Source: VAZQ01 sp963785745
Lineage (GTDB): Bacteria > Pseudomonadota > Alphaproteobacteria > Rhizobiales > Xanthobacteraceae
Reading direction: 5' to 3'
Length of the DNA stretch: 64,000 nt
Assembly (NCBI GenBank): GCA_963785745.1
Contig: CAWAWR010000019.1
Location: forward strand, 293,687 to 357,686
Shown here in pieces: positions 1-10,400 of the stretch (the stretch's first letter is position 1; each line of letters starts with the position of its first letter). Under the pieces are notes generated by a model, which did not search any database, was not told the DNA's origin, and saw nothing but the letters and a program-made list of their open reading frames with translations. Made by a program: the position numbers and the translations under genes.

Positions 1-1482
1 CCGAGGAACGCGAGCGCCGGCCTGCCCTGCTCGTAGGTCGCAAGCTCGATGAAGCGGGTCTCGAGGCCGATGCAGACGAAGGCGAGCGCAAACCACCAGG
101 TGCGGATCTCGCCGAGCGCGCCGCGGGTGCCCGCCACGAGCTCGGGCGACAGCGCGAACGAGAACACCGCCGAGGCCGCGACGAAGCCGAGCACGAATTT
201 CGGGAACCGCTCCCAGATCACGGCGGCGCTCGGCTTTTCGCCGGTCGCCGCGCCGGTCTTCAGCGTCCACCAGATCGCCAGCGCGAAGGCGGCGACGCCG
301 ATCAGCGCGTTCTGCGAGAACTTCACGATCACGCCGGTCTTCATGGCGGCGTCCGAGATCAGCGCGCCGGCCGCGACCACCGAGGCCGAGGTGTCGAGCG
401 TGCCGCCGAGCCAGGCGCCGGCGACGAGATCGTCCATGCCGGTCGACCTTCGCGATCCACGGCATCACGATCATCATCGGCACCGCGACGATCAGCACCA
501 GCGAGGTGACGTAGGAGAGCTTCTTCTTGTCGCCCTTGATCGCGCCGCAGGCCGCGATCGCCGCCGACACGCCGCAGATCGACACCGCGGTCGAGAGCAT
601 GGCGGCGAATTCGTCGTCGACGCGCAGCTTCCGCGACAGCCAAAAGCAGGAATACCAGACCACGAACACCACCAGCAGCGCCTGCACGATGCCAAGCGCG
701 CCGGCCTGCAACACCTCCTGGAACAGCAGGCTTGCGCCGAGAATGACCAGCCCGGTCTTGATGAAGAACTCGGTCTGCACCGCGGGCTTGAGCCACCACG
801 GCGTGCCGATCGTGTTGCTGATCAGAAGCCCGAGCAGCAACGCGAAGATAACGTATTCGATGCCCCAGTTCACGAACACGCCGTTGCCGGCGAGGAAGCG
901 CGCGGTCAACGCGAGCAGGAAGATCACTGGCAGGCCGATCAGGAACGGCGTAACGCGCCAGCCGGCCAGCGCAACGCCGATCGCGGTGACGATCAGGAAT
1001 CCGAGGCCGACATAGAGCACCTTGGTGAGATTGGCGGAGGCGAACACGCGCTCCGGCGTCGCGGCGGCATGGCCGCGGATTTCGGTCGCCAGCGCGCCGG
1101 CGATCGTGCGCGAACCGAGCGAGGCCATCTTGGCGGCCGCGGCTTCGATCGCCTGGCGGTCCTGGCTTGTCAGCGCTCCGCGCAGGCTCTTGCTCAGCCC
1201 CAGGACGTTTTGCTGCTGCCGCGCCTGCGCGTCCTTTTCGATCTGGTCGAGCGCCGCGATCCAACCGGGCGTCTGCGCTGCGATCTGGCTGTCGGTCGTC
1301 CACCGGAAATTCGGCACGACGTTGCGCAGGTCGAACACCTTCCACTGGAACAGCACCAGCACGGTCGTGATCACCAGGAAGCCCAGCACCACGGCGATCC
1401 AGTCCTCGGTCCGCCACGATCGCGTGATGGGGGCCGCCACCTGGCCGGCCGGTGCGGTGCTGATGGTTGCCTGATCTGACAT
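1..1482 (-). CDS. YeiH/UPF0324 family putative sulfate exporter (frameshifted, 3' end beyond window)
   Basis: Inner-membrane transporter of the YeiH (Cons_hypoth698) family, often named putative sulfate exporter; the substrate is not established by sequence. The ATG at 1482 opens a frame of about 345 residues: one membrane helix near residues 26-45, a roughly 110-residue soluble loop, then dense hydrophobic helices from about residue 155. The segment CGVSAAIAACGAIKGDKKK is typical of the family. Near position 440 the frame breaks after MPWIAKV; one base over, it continues as MDDLVAGAWLGGT and family-like helices to the window edge. So one single-base indel is present and the C-terminus is not in view. 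It is divergent from the hydrolase at 1763. Confidence 0.8.
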   Translation of the reverse strand, partial: MSDQATISTAPAGQVAAPITRSWRTEDWIAVVLGFLVITTVLVLFQWKVFDLRNVVPNFRWTTDSQIAAQTPGWIAALDQIEKDAQARQQQNVLGLSKSLRGALTSQDRQAIEAAAAKMASLGSRTIAGALATEIRGHAAATPERVFASANLTKVLYVGLGFLIVTAIGVALAGWRVTPFLIGLPVIFLLALTARFLAGNGVFVNWGIEYVIFALLLGLLISNTIGTPWWLKPAVQTEFFIKTGLVILGASLLFQEVLQAGALGIVQALLVVFVVWYSCFWLSRKLRVDDEFAAMLSTAVSICGVSAAIAACGAIKGDKKKLSYVTSLVLIVAVPMMIVMPWIAKVDRHGRSRRRRLARRHARHLGLGGRGRRADLGRRHEDRRDREVLAERADRRRRLRAGDLVDAEDRRGDRRKAERRRDLGAVPEIRARLRRGLGGVLVRAVARARGGHPRRARRDPHLVVCARLRLHRPRDPLHRACDLRAGQAGARVPR

Positions 1483-1762
1483 GACGCCCTCGCTCTCTAG
1501 GGCGGCTATTAGAATCTATTGCTATTTCAAGGCAATATCTGGCGCCCAAAAAGCAAATCGATTTCTCTATTAGCCCGAATCGTTGAGAACAATTCTGCCG
1601 TTCCGGGCGGGCGCGAGAGCACAGGCCGCCGGGGCCCCGGTAGCCGCTTTTGCGGCACTAACCCCTCACGGCGCGTCGACGCGCAGCGCCCGGCCTCACA
1701 TTTCCGCCGCACGATCCGTGCTATCGGTTGCGCCCGCAATTCAGACCCCGTCCGCGTCCGCC

Positions 1763-3711
1763 ATGCGTCTTGCCGCGCTTGTCCTGACCGCACTTCTGCT
1801 TCCGCTCACCCCGGATTCGTCGGCGCTCGCGCAGACGCCGGGCGCTGCGAAGCCGCGCATCGAGTGGGAGGTCAAGAACCGCTTCCGCCTGTTCCGCAGC
1901 GAAGCGGATTTCCAGCGCCACCTCGCCTCCTGGCGCAACGACGGCGTCTTGGGTTCCGAGCGGCGGCTTGCCATCGAGAGCGACGGCCGCGGCTGGGCGC
2001 GCGATACGGTCGAGCGCCTGTGCGTCGATCGCGCCGGCCGGCTGATGGAATTCTGCGAGCGCGACGGCACACGCGAGATCTATCTGTCGCCCGGCGACCA
2101 TCGCATCGGCGTCGTGCTCGCGGCGGCGCCGACGGATGCCGTTCGATGCGCCTGGACGTTCGAAGACGGCTCGAGCGAACCGCGTCAGTTCGAAGCCTCA
2201 TGCGACGAGGAGATGCGGCTGCGCGTCGTGTACGGCCGGCCGACCACCGCAAGCGTCGACATCGTGCTGCCGGACGGCACCGCCCAGCGCGTCGTGAGCG
2301 AGATCCAGGTGCGTGACGTGCTGATCGCCGGGCTCGGCGACTCGATCGCCGCCGGCGAAGGCAATCCCGACCGCCCGGTGCGGCTCTCCGACGAAGGCTT
2401 CTGCTTCCGCCGCTTCCTCGGCTTCGAGACCAGCGAGTACTACCGGCCCGGGCCGCGCCGGCTACAGCGGCAACCGCTCCTGCGTGACCGAGGGCTCGGA
2501 CCCGCATGCCGACGCCTGGGCCCGCCAGAGCGCACGCTGGCACTCGGGCCCGTGCCATCGCTCGCTTTACGGCTACCAGATGCGCGCCGCGCTCGGCCTT
2601 GCGATCGAGAATCCGCGCATCGCCGTCACCTTCATTCCGCTCGCCTGCTCGGGCGCGACGATCGCGGCCGGCTTCCTCGGCTCGCAGCGCATCACCGAAT
2701 GCCCGAGCCCGGGCACCAACACCGCCTGCTCGACCACGTCGCGCGCGCAGATCGCGGCGACTGACCGAGGCGCTGGCGATCGCGCGCAAGCATCGCGCCG
2801 ACCGCCGCCTCGACCTCGTGCTGCTCACCATCGGCGCCAACGACATCCAGTTCGCCGGGCTGGTGGCCGACGTCATCATCGAGGCGCGCACCGAGCGGGT
2901 GCTGTTCGGCCGCAGCGGCCACATCGCCACCGTGCCGGATTCGCAGAGCATCCTCGACCGCAACCTGCCCAACGATTTCCTCAAGCTGCGCGCCGCGCTC
3001 AAGCCGCTGGTCGGCGGCGACCTTTCGCGCGTGGTGTTCGTGTCCTACGGGCATCCGGCGCTCGCCGCGCCCGGCACCTCCTGCCCCGGCGGACGCAACG
3101 GATTCGACGTCCACCCGGCCTTCGGCGCCGATCCGCAGCGGCTGCGGCAGGTGGTCGAGTTCGTCTCCAACGAGTTCCTGCCGAAGGTCAAGGCGATCGC
3201 GATGTGCGACGGCAAGCTCTGCCGCGATCCCAAGACCGACCGGATGACCTTCGTCGACGGTCATCAGGCGGCCTTCGCACAGCACGGCGTCTGCGCGCGC
3301 TCGGACGAGGATCCCGAATTCGACCGCGCCTGCTTCGGCGGCAGCGGCGATACGTTCCGCACCGATCCCGCGCGCGGGGCAACCGATCCGCTCGCCTGCG
3401 GACGCCAGGCGAGCGAGTACCGCCCCTATTCGCCGCGGGCGCGCTGGGTGCGCACCGCGAACGACAGCTACTTCACCGCCATGACCTATCCGCAGGGGCT
3501 CTCCAGCGTGATGGCGCCGGCGAGCATCCATGACGCGATCTGGGGCGTCCTGTCGGCGGTGTATGGCGGCGCGATCCATCCGACCGCCGAGGGTCAGGCC
3601 GCGATGGCCGATGCGGCGATTCCGGCGATGCGCGATGTGCTCGGCATCGGCGGAGCGGAGCCGAAGCTGCGCAGCGACACTCTGCCGCCGCTGCCGCCGC
3701 CCGCTCAATGA
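1763..3711 (+). CDS. Secreted SGNH/GDSL-family hydrolase (two frameshifts)
   Basis: Predicted exported esterase or lipase-type hydrolase of the SGNH superfamily. The ATG at 1763 begins a signal peptide (residues 1-23, ending ALAQ). Block I with the catalytic serine is GLGDSIAAGEGNP at about residues 190-202. Block III is TIGANDIQ near 2831, and the C-terminal histidine block is GGAIHPTAEG near 3570. The frame changes near 2450 and again near 2757, each by one base, with family-like sequence continuing on both sides. Cysteines are frequent, as expected for an exported protein. The substrate cannot be inferred. The stop is TGA at 3709-3711. Confidence 0.75.
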
Positions 3712-3872
3712 GCCGGTAGATTTTTTCCTTCTCAGCGCGATGAATCCGTGCGCGGCGCGCGCAAGCGCACGCGCATTGGAACCGCCCTGAACACACGTTC
3801 AGAATTTTTCCTTGAACCATTGCGCGCGTTACGCGTTCGTTATGCGCCGGGGACAGAGGAGAACGTAACGTC

Positions 3873-4106
3873 ATGCTGAAACTAACCTTGTCGGCCATCG
3901 CGGCGGCTACGCTGGCGATGTCCGTGCCGGCATCCGCTCAGGTGCATATCCATGGAAGCGACCGCGGCGTCGGCGTTCATGTGCATCCTGGCCATTCCGG
4001 TTACCGGGCACACGCACGTCATCGCCACGGATGCCGTGAAATCACCTCCCGCACCATTCGTCCGAACGGCACGGTCGTGGTGAGGAAGCGGACCGTCTGC
4101 CGCTAA
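3873..4106 (+). CDS. Small secreted His-rich protein of unknown function
   Basis: A 77-residue protein preceded by a good ribosome binding site (GGAGAACG, about 6 bases upstream). It has a signal peptide of about 22 residues ending SAQ. The mature part is rich in histidine (HIHGS, HVHPGHSGYRAHARHRHGC) and ends in a basic stretch with a second cysteine, so one disulfide is possible. The histidines suggest metal binding, but this is inference only. It stands alone between a hydrolase and a terminator. Confidence 0.7.
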   Translation: MLKLTLSAIAAATLAMSVPASAQVHIHGSDRGVGVHVHPGHSGYRAHARHRHGCREITSRTIRPNGTVVVRKRTVCR

Positions 4107-4129
4107 CGATTCGCGATCTGGGAACGCAA

Positions 4130-4156
4130 AAGGGCCTCCGCTGTACGGAGGCCCTT
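4130..4156. terminator. Intrinsic terminator between convergent genes
   Basis: Perfect 11-bp stem (AAGGGCCTCCG at 4130-4140 with its complement at 4146-4156) and a 5-base loop, flanked by AAA on the left and TTCT on the right. It can serve the gene at 3873 and the reductase ending at 4198. Confidence 0.85.
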
Positions 4157-4197
4157 CTGCAATTCTAAGACAACGTCGTGCGCTCAAGCGCGCAGCG

Positions 4198-5230
4198 CTA
4201 CGCCACGCCGAGCTTCTTCTGCAGGCTGGTCGACGACGTCGTGTACTGGAAGGTCAGCTTCTTGTCCGGATAGACGTAGCGGTGCGCCTTCTGCGCCATC
4301 AGCGCGCCCTCGTGGAAGCCGGAGAGGATGAGCTTCAGCTTGCCCGGATACCAGTTGATGTCGCCGATGGCGAAGATGCCCGGGATGTTGGTCTCGAAGT
4401 CCGCGGTGTTCACCGGGATGTATTCGTCGTCCTTGAGCTCGAGGCCCCAGTTCGTCACCGGGCCGAGCTTCATGGTCAGCCCGAAGAACGGCAGCACCGC
4501 GTCGCAGGCGATCTCCGACATGGCGTTGTCGTTGCCCTTGACGATGGCCTTGGACACCTGCCCGCCCTCGCCTTGCAGCGACGTCACCTGGCCGAGCACG
4601 AAGTCGATCTTCTTCTCCTTCACCAGCGCCATCATCTTGTTGACGCTGTCGGGCGCGGCGCGGAACTGGTCGCGGCGGTGCAGGAGCGTGAGCTGGCTCG
4701 GCAAGCGGCGCGAGGTTGAGCGTCCAGTCGAGCGCTGAATCGCCGCCGCCGACGATGAGCACGCGCTTGCCGCGGAACTGCTCCATCTTGCGCACCGCGT
4801 AGTGCACCGACGTGCCTTCATAGGCTTCGATGCCCTGGATCGGCGGACGCTTGGGCTGGAACGAGCCGCCGCCGGCGGCGATCACCACCACCTTGGCTTC
4901 GAACACCTTGCCCTGGTCGGTGGTGACGCGGAACAGGGGATCGCCGATCTTCTCGATCGTCTCGATCATCTCCTGCAGATGAAACTGCGGACCGAACGGC
5001 TTGATCTGCTTCATCAAGTCGTCGACCAGCCCCTGCGCGGTGCAATAGGGAATGCCGGGAATGTCGTAGATCGGCTTCTCGGGATAGAGCTCGGCGCACT
5101 GGCCGCCGACCTTGTCGAGGATGTCGACAAGATGCGTCTTCATGTCGAGCAGGCCGAGCTCGAACACCGCGAACAGCCCGCAGGGGCCCGCGCCGATGAT
5201 GAGGACGTCGGTCTTGATCGGTTCAGTCAT
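4198..5230 (-). CDS. Ferredoxin--NADP+ reductase, type 2 (TrxR-like) (one frameshift)
   Basis: Cytosolic FAD enzyme passing electrons between NADPH and ferredoxin; about 343 residues, the usual length of type-2 FNR. Start ATG at 5230 gives MTEPIKTDV; an upstream in-frame ATG at 5248 is less likely. FAD-binding GAGPCGLF lies at residues 13-20, and GGQCAELYPEKP is characteristic. NADP-binding GGGDSALDW follows, then near 4705 the frame shifts by one base and resumes as LPSQLTLLHRRDQFR. The C-terminal FAD signature FAIGDINWYPGKLK and the aromatic-rich tail FQYTTSSTSLQKKLGVA agree with the family. The ferredoxin at 6011-6331 is a plausible partner. Confidence 0.85.
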
Positions 5231-5547
5231 GGGGGTTCGGTCTAGCATACGTAAACTGCCTCGTGCGTCGTCTCGACGCGTTCGGGTTTCGTCCTACGGT
5301 CGGCTGGGATGCTTAGCCGGAGCGTCTTGGTACAGCCCCGGAACCGGAAAAGGACGCAATTAAATGCGCGGCGAGCGGGCTGCGCGCGAGGTCTGTGTAG
5401 CGCCCATGGCGCGGAAGGAAAAGCGCTAATTCCAATGGCGTTAATACAAGTTCTCTTTCCTTTTCAGGGCTTTCCAAGGCAAACCTGTCCTACTAGTTGT
5501 GTCATCACGAGAATTTCAGCCCCCTTAATCTAAGGCCGGAGCTTGTC
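5231..5547. other. Divergent intergenic region
   Basis: About 317 bases between the reductase and the thioesterase, presumably holding both promoters. The stretch 5430-5470 is AT-richer. I see no clear hairpin or repeat. Confidence 0.5.
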
Positions 5548-6003
5548 TTGCAGGAATCACCGCAAAAACCGCCGCGCCCGGCCCTGCCGCGCCTCGAGGA
5601 TTTCCCGATCCGCGTTCCCGACACCGTCCGGTTCGCCGACATGGATCGCCAGGGCCACGTCAACAACGCGGTCTATCCGACCTATTTCGAGACCGGCCGC
5701 GTGTTGCGGATCTACGATCCCAAGGACGGCTTGCAGGTCGAAGGCTGCACCACCGTGCTGGCGCGCATCGAGATCGATTTCCTGAAGGAGCTGCGTTGGC
5801 CCGGCACGGTCGAGATCGGCACCGGCATCGCCGAGATCGGACGCAGCTCCTACGTCTTTTCGCAGGCGATCTTCAACGACGGCGCCTGCGCCGCGCGCGC
5901 CCGCTCCACCATGGTGCTGATCGACCGCGCGACGCGCAAGGCGCGGCCGCTGCCGCCCGAGCTGATCGAGCGGCTCAAGCGGATGCTGACGAAAAACGGT
6001 TGA
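5548..6003 (+). CDS. Acyl-CoA thioesterase (4HBT/YbgC-like hotdog fold)
   Basis: Hotdog-fold thioesterase hydrolysing acyl-CoA in the cytosol. The signature VRFADMDRQGHVNNAVYPTY, with the conserved aspartate and the GHVNN turn, matches 4-hydroxybenzoyl-CoA thioesterase-like proteins, as does the strand IEIDFLKELRWPGTVEIGTG. About 151 residues from a TTG at 5548; the frame is open back to another TTG at 5497 and no ATG start is available. It converges with the ferredoxin gene, with only 7 bases between the stops. Confidence 0.8.
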   Translation: MQESPQKPPRPALPRLEDFPIRVPDTVRFADMDRQGHVNNAVYPTYFETGRVLRIYDPKDGLQVEGCTTVLARIEIDFLKELRWPGTVEIGTGIAEIGRSSYVFSQAIFNDGACAARARSTMVLIDRATRKARPLPPELIERLKRMLTKNG

Positions 6004-6010
6004 TGCGGCC

Positions 6011-6331
6011 TTAGGCCTGCCGCTCGGGGATGCGCAGGATCAGGCCTTCGAGCTCGGCGGTCACCTTGATCTGGCAGGAGAGCCGCGAGTTCGGCTTCAC
6101 GTCGTAGCCGAAGTCGAGCATGTCCTCTTCCATCGGCGAGGGTCCGCCGACCTTCTCGGTCCAGGCCTCGTCGACATAGACGTGGCAGGTCGCGCAGGCG
6201 CAGGCGCCGCCGCATTCCGCCTCGATGCCCGGGACGTTGTTCTTGATCGCCGTTTCCATCACGGTCGAGCCAAGCTCGCCGTCGACGGTGCGGACGGTGC
6301 CATCGGGATCGATATAGGTGATGTTGGCCAT
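6011..6331 (-). CDS. [2Fe-2S] ferredoxin, adrenodoxin/ISC type
   Basis: Soluble electron carrier of 106 residues. Cluster ligands fit the C-x5-C-x2-C...C pattern: Cys40, Cys46, Cys49 and Cys86 (ECGGACACATC, then RLSCQI). MEEDMLDF in the loop before the last ligand is typical of vertebrate-type ferredoxins. Start ATG at 6331 gives MANITYIDPDGT; the frame is open further upstream but the family begins here. A likely redox partner for the type-2 reductase upstream. Confidence 0.9.
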   Translation of the reverse strand: MANITYIDPDGTVRTVDGELGSTVMETAIKNNVPGIEAECGGACACATCHVYVDEAWTEKVGGPSPMEEDMLDFGYDVKPNSRLSCQIKVTAELEGLILRIPERQA

Positions 6332-6426
6332 GATTTCGGTTCGGCGTCGGAGGGTTTGTTCGGGGGTCCTATAACCGCTCGCGCCGGGCAACGCCATAGT
6401 ACAAGTTGGTACGAGTTACGCGGGCC

Positions 6427-6846
6427 TTAGCCGCGCATCAGCTCCGCGATATCAACCTGCGCCGCGCGGATGGCCGCGGCCAGCCGCTCGACCGCCGCAG
6501 CCGTGTCGCGTCCTTCGACCGCATCCGCTTCGACGGCGGCCGCAGCGTCCGCGACCTGCCAGGCGCCGATCCCGCGCGACGATCCCTTGAGCGTATGCGC
6601 CAGCGCGGCGACCGCCGCGCGCGGCGCTTGTCCCAAATCTTTTGGCGACATGCGGCAGAGCAGGATGTCGGCCTGCGTCGCGTAGAGCTGCAACACTTCG
6701 CGTTCGAGGTCGCGCTCGCCGTGAGTCATGCGGGCAAGATGCACGCGGTCGATCGCCGCCGGCGCGGCCGGCGCCAGCGGCGGCGCTTCCGCCGCAACAT
6801 CGATCTTGACGCGTTCGCGGGCGTTCTTCGCCGCAAGCTCCGCCAT
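6427..6846 (-). CDS. Hpt (histidine phosphotransfer) domain protein
   Basis: Small phosphorelay protein of 139 residues. The motif ALAHTLKGSSRGIGA places the phospho-accepting histidine at residue 84, followed by the usual Lys-Gly-Ser. The C-terminal half is alanine-rich helix, as in four-helix Hpt bundles. The start is ATG at 6846. No kinase or response regulator lies beside it, so the partner is unknown. Confidence 0.8.
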   Translation of the reverse strand: MAELAAKNARERVKIDVAAEAPPLAPAAPAAIDRVHLARMTHGERDLEREVLQLYATQADILLCRMSPKDLGQAPRAAVAALAHTLKGSSRGIGAWQVADAAAAVEADAVEGRDTAAAVERLAAAIRAAQVDIAELMRG

Positions 6847-7404
6847 CTCTGGCCTCCCGGGGGCTCTTTGTCCCCTTGCCAGCAAAGTGTGGCACACCGG
6901 CGTCCAAGTCCGGGTAAACGGCGGGCGGTTCAACGAGAGCGGTGGTTAACACCGTCTCGCCGGTGGTGTCCGGCTATGGGGCGGCCGCCTCGTCCGGTGG
7001 TATCTGCGTCCTCTCGTTGTCGAACCGGTCCGAATTTTGAGAAAGCCACAGGTCGGGGAAGAATTGCGGTCGTGCCCGAGGTTTGGCCGCGGAGTGGCCG
7101 TAATATGGCCGAAAACTCGCCCGCTCGGGACGGCGGAACGAGCGAAGGGAACCCATCCGATAGTTGCACCGAAAACACGGCCATTAACGATGATTAAGAA
7201 GTCTTTAACCATACCATTTTCATCGGTTGGCCATGCGGATAGGATCGGTGCGGCGGCAGTTAACTGTAAGTGCGGCGCGTTTTTGCCAGGGCTGCCACAA
7301 AGGGGATCCGGAGGGGATCTTTCAGAGACTCACGCGCTCGTGGCGCGGCCGGTTGATGCCCGGCCGCGTCCTGGTTTGGCGTAATAACGAGGCGACGACA
7401 AATC
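6847..7404. other. Long leader region upstream of the giant coiled-coil gene
   Basis: 558 bases with no convincing gene. It carries the triple TTAA array listed separately and is presumably the promoter region of the gene at 7405. Confidence 0.5.
7184..7208 (+). promoter_or_regulatory. Candidate CtrA binding site (TTAA array)
   Basis: TTAA occurs at 7184, 7194 and 7205. The last two are separated by exactly 7 bases (TTAA-GAAGTCT-TTAA), the full CtrA box of Alphaproteobacteria; the first pair is spaced 6. The site is about 200 bases upstream of the polar-growth-like gene. The match is seen in the sequence; binding is inferred. Confidence 0.5.
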
Positions 7405-10400
7405 ATGGCTAACACCCCGAAGAAGATGAAGGACCCGACAGAAGCGGCGCTGTCGGCGATCCAGGACGCGCTTCATGTAAGGGACGACCAGCCAAAAGAT
7501 GAGATGAGTTCACCGTCGCCGTCCGCGTTGCCGGCGGACGCGGCTTCGGAAGCGCCCTGGCCCGGTCTGCGCTCCAGCGCCAAGTCCGACGTCTACGCCG
7601 ACGAAGAATTGCGCCGTTCGGAAGAGACCGCCTCGCCGCGCCGCCCGGCCGCCAATGACGATCAGGAATCGATCGGCAATATCCTGCGCCAGATTCAGCG
7701 CCGGCCCGCCAAGACGTCTTACATTCTCGCCAGCGTGTTCGCCGCGGTCTGGGTGATCGGCGGCTTCCTGCTTGGCTGGCTCTATCTGCCCGAAATCCAG
7801 GCCGCGATCGGTCCGACCGGCCTCACCGCGCCGGTGCTCGCCGTGCTCGGCGCGATCTATCTCGCGCCGGTCGTGTTCTTCTACGTGCTCGCCCACATGG
7901 CGGTGCGGTCGCAGGAGATGCGGCTCATTGCACAATCCATGGCGGAGGTCGCGATGCGCCTCGCCGAGCCGGAGACGGTCGCGCGCGAGTCGATCGTCAC
8001 CGTCGGACAGGCGATCCGCCGCGAAGTCGCGGCCATGGGCGACGGCATCGAGCGCGCGCTTGCGCGCGCCGCCGAGCTCGAGACCCTGGTCGCCAACGAA
8101 GTGTCGGCGCTCGAACACGCCTACAACGACAACGAAGTGCGCATCCGCGCGCTGTTGCAGGATCTCGGCGGCCAGCGCGACACGCTGGTCGGACAGGCCG
8201 AGCAGATCCGCGACGCCATCAACGGCGTGCATCTCGACCTCAGCCACGACATTTCGCAGATCAGCCAGCTCGTCGCCGAGCAGGTCAACGACGCCGCGCG
8301 CCGCATCACGATGACACTCGCGGAAAAAGGCGAGCACATCACCCGTGCGCTCGGCCATGCCGGCGACAACATGATCGAGCAGCTCGGCGAGCGCGGCGGC
8401 GACCTGCTGGAGCGCCTGGAATCCACCGGCTCCACCACCGCGGAAGCCATCGCCCAGGCCACCGACCGCCTGACCGCCACGCTCAATTTCAAGACCGACC
8501 ACATCGGCGACGAGTTCACCGAGATCGCCGCCAATCTCCAGCACATGATGTCGGTCCGCCTCGACCGCGTCGCCGACGGCTTCTCGCAGAAGTCGGCCGC
8601 GATTCTCGACATGATGACCGGCCGCACCCAGCAGCTCACCGAGCTGGTGGTCGACACCGGCAACCAGCTTGCCGACGCGATCTCGAACCGCGTCGAAGAG
8701 GTCAACTCCTCGCTCAAGACCACCGGCAACTCGCTGGTGCTCGACCTCTCGCTGCGCGGCGGCGATGTCGTGGCCAAGATGGAGCAGACCGGCGCGCGTA
8801 TCACCGAGACGATCGTCCAGCGCGGCAACAAGGTCAGCGACACGTTCCGCGAGAGCGCGGAATTGATCGCCGGAACCATCGGCACCCGCGGCGACGCGGT
8901 GCGCGAGATGCTTGCCGCCCGCCTGCAGTCGTTCGAGGACATGTTCAACCACGGCGGCGCAGAACTGGCGGAACGCATCGCGCGCGACTCCACCACGCTG
9001 GGCAACCTCATCACCCGCCACCTCGGCGAGTTCGACCGCACCGTGAAAACCTACGGCGGCGAGATGGTGGAACGCCTCGGCGACCGCACCCAGGAAGTCA
9101 TCACCGCCATGCGGGACTACCTGGACAATTTCGATACCCGCGTCAGCACCAAGGCGGCCGAGGTCTCGACCGGCCTCGACCAGCAGTTCATCCGCTTCCA
9201 GGACGCGCTCGACGGCCGCACGCAGACGCTCAACGAGGCGCTCGGTGGCCGCGTCATGGACATCGCCAAGACGCTGGCCGACGGCGGCAAGGAGGTCGTC
9301 TCCGCGCTCGACAAGCGCATCAGCGACGTCACCGCCGTCATCAACGTGCGCGGCGCGAAACTCGCCGACGCGCTCGGTGCCAAGATCGACGATATCGACA
9401 AGGCGCTCGGCAACCGCGCCATGGAGGTCGCCGGCAATCTCGACAGCCGGATCGGGCGGTTCGAGGAATTGCTGATCGGCCGCGCCATGGAGGTGACAAA
9501 GGAGATCGAGACCCGCAGCCAGGCCGCGGCCGACATCCTCAATGCGCGCATGGAGCAGCTCTCCACCTCGATCAAGACCAACACCAGCGACGCCGAGAAA
9601 GCGATCACGCAGCTGACCGCCTCGAGCACCGGCGCGATCGGCTCGCGCATGGAGGAGCTCTCCAATACGATCAAGACCAATACCGACGAGGCGGAGCGCG
9701 CCATCGGTACGCTGGCGACCACCACCACCACGGTGATCAACGCCCGGCTCGAGCAACTCAGCCAGTCGATCAAGACCAACGCCGGCGAGGCCGAACGCAA
9801 CCTCGCCCAGCTTGCGTCCACCACCACGACCGCGATCCGGTCGAGCGCCCAGGAGGCCGAGCGCAGCCTCACCGGCATGTCGACCGGCGTGAGCAACGTG
9901 CTCAAGCAGAACGCCACCGAAGTCGAGCGCACCCTGCTCGGCGTCAGCGCCGAAGTCGCGCGCAATTTCGTGGGCAAGGCGGAAGAGATCACCACGGTGA
10001 TCTCGACCCGCTCCGCGGAGCTGACGCGCCTCCTCGACGACAAATCGTCGATCCTGATCACCGCGCTGTCGGGCAAGAGCCAGGAGTTCTCCAGCGAGGT
10101 CACCCGCGTCACCGAACACGCGGTGAAGGCGATCGAAGCCAAGGGCTTCACCTTCACGCAGACCATGATGGACAACTCGGAGCACATCGCCCGCCTGATC
10201 AACGAGGCGAGCGAGACCGCGACCAACGCGCTCAGCCGCACGATGCAGGAGGCCAACACCGTCACCCAGATGGCGACGGAAGGCACCACCGCCTCGATTG
10301 CCCGCTCGATCAAGGAGCTGCAGGAAGGCACCGATGCCGCCGCCAAGGGCGCGGCGGCCACGGTCGCCAAGACGCTGCGCGACCTGCACGAACAGACGCA

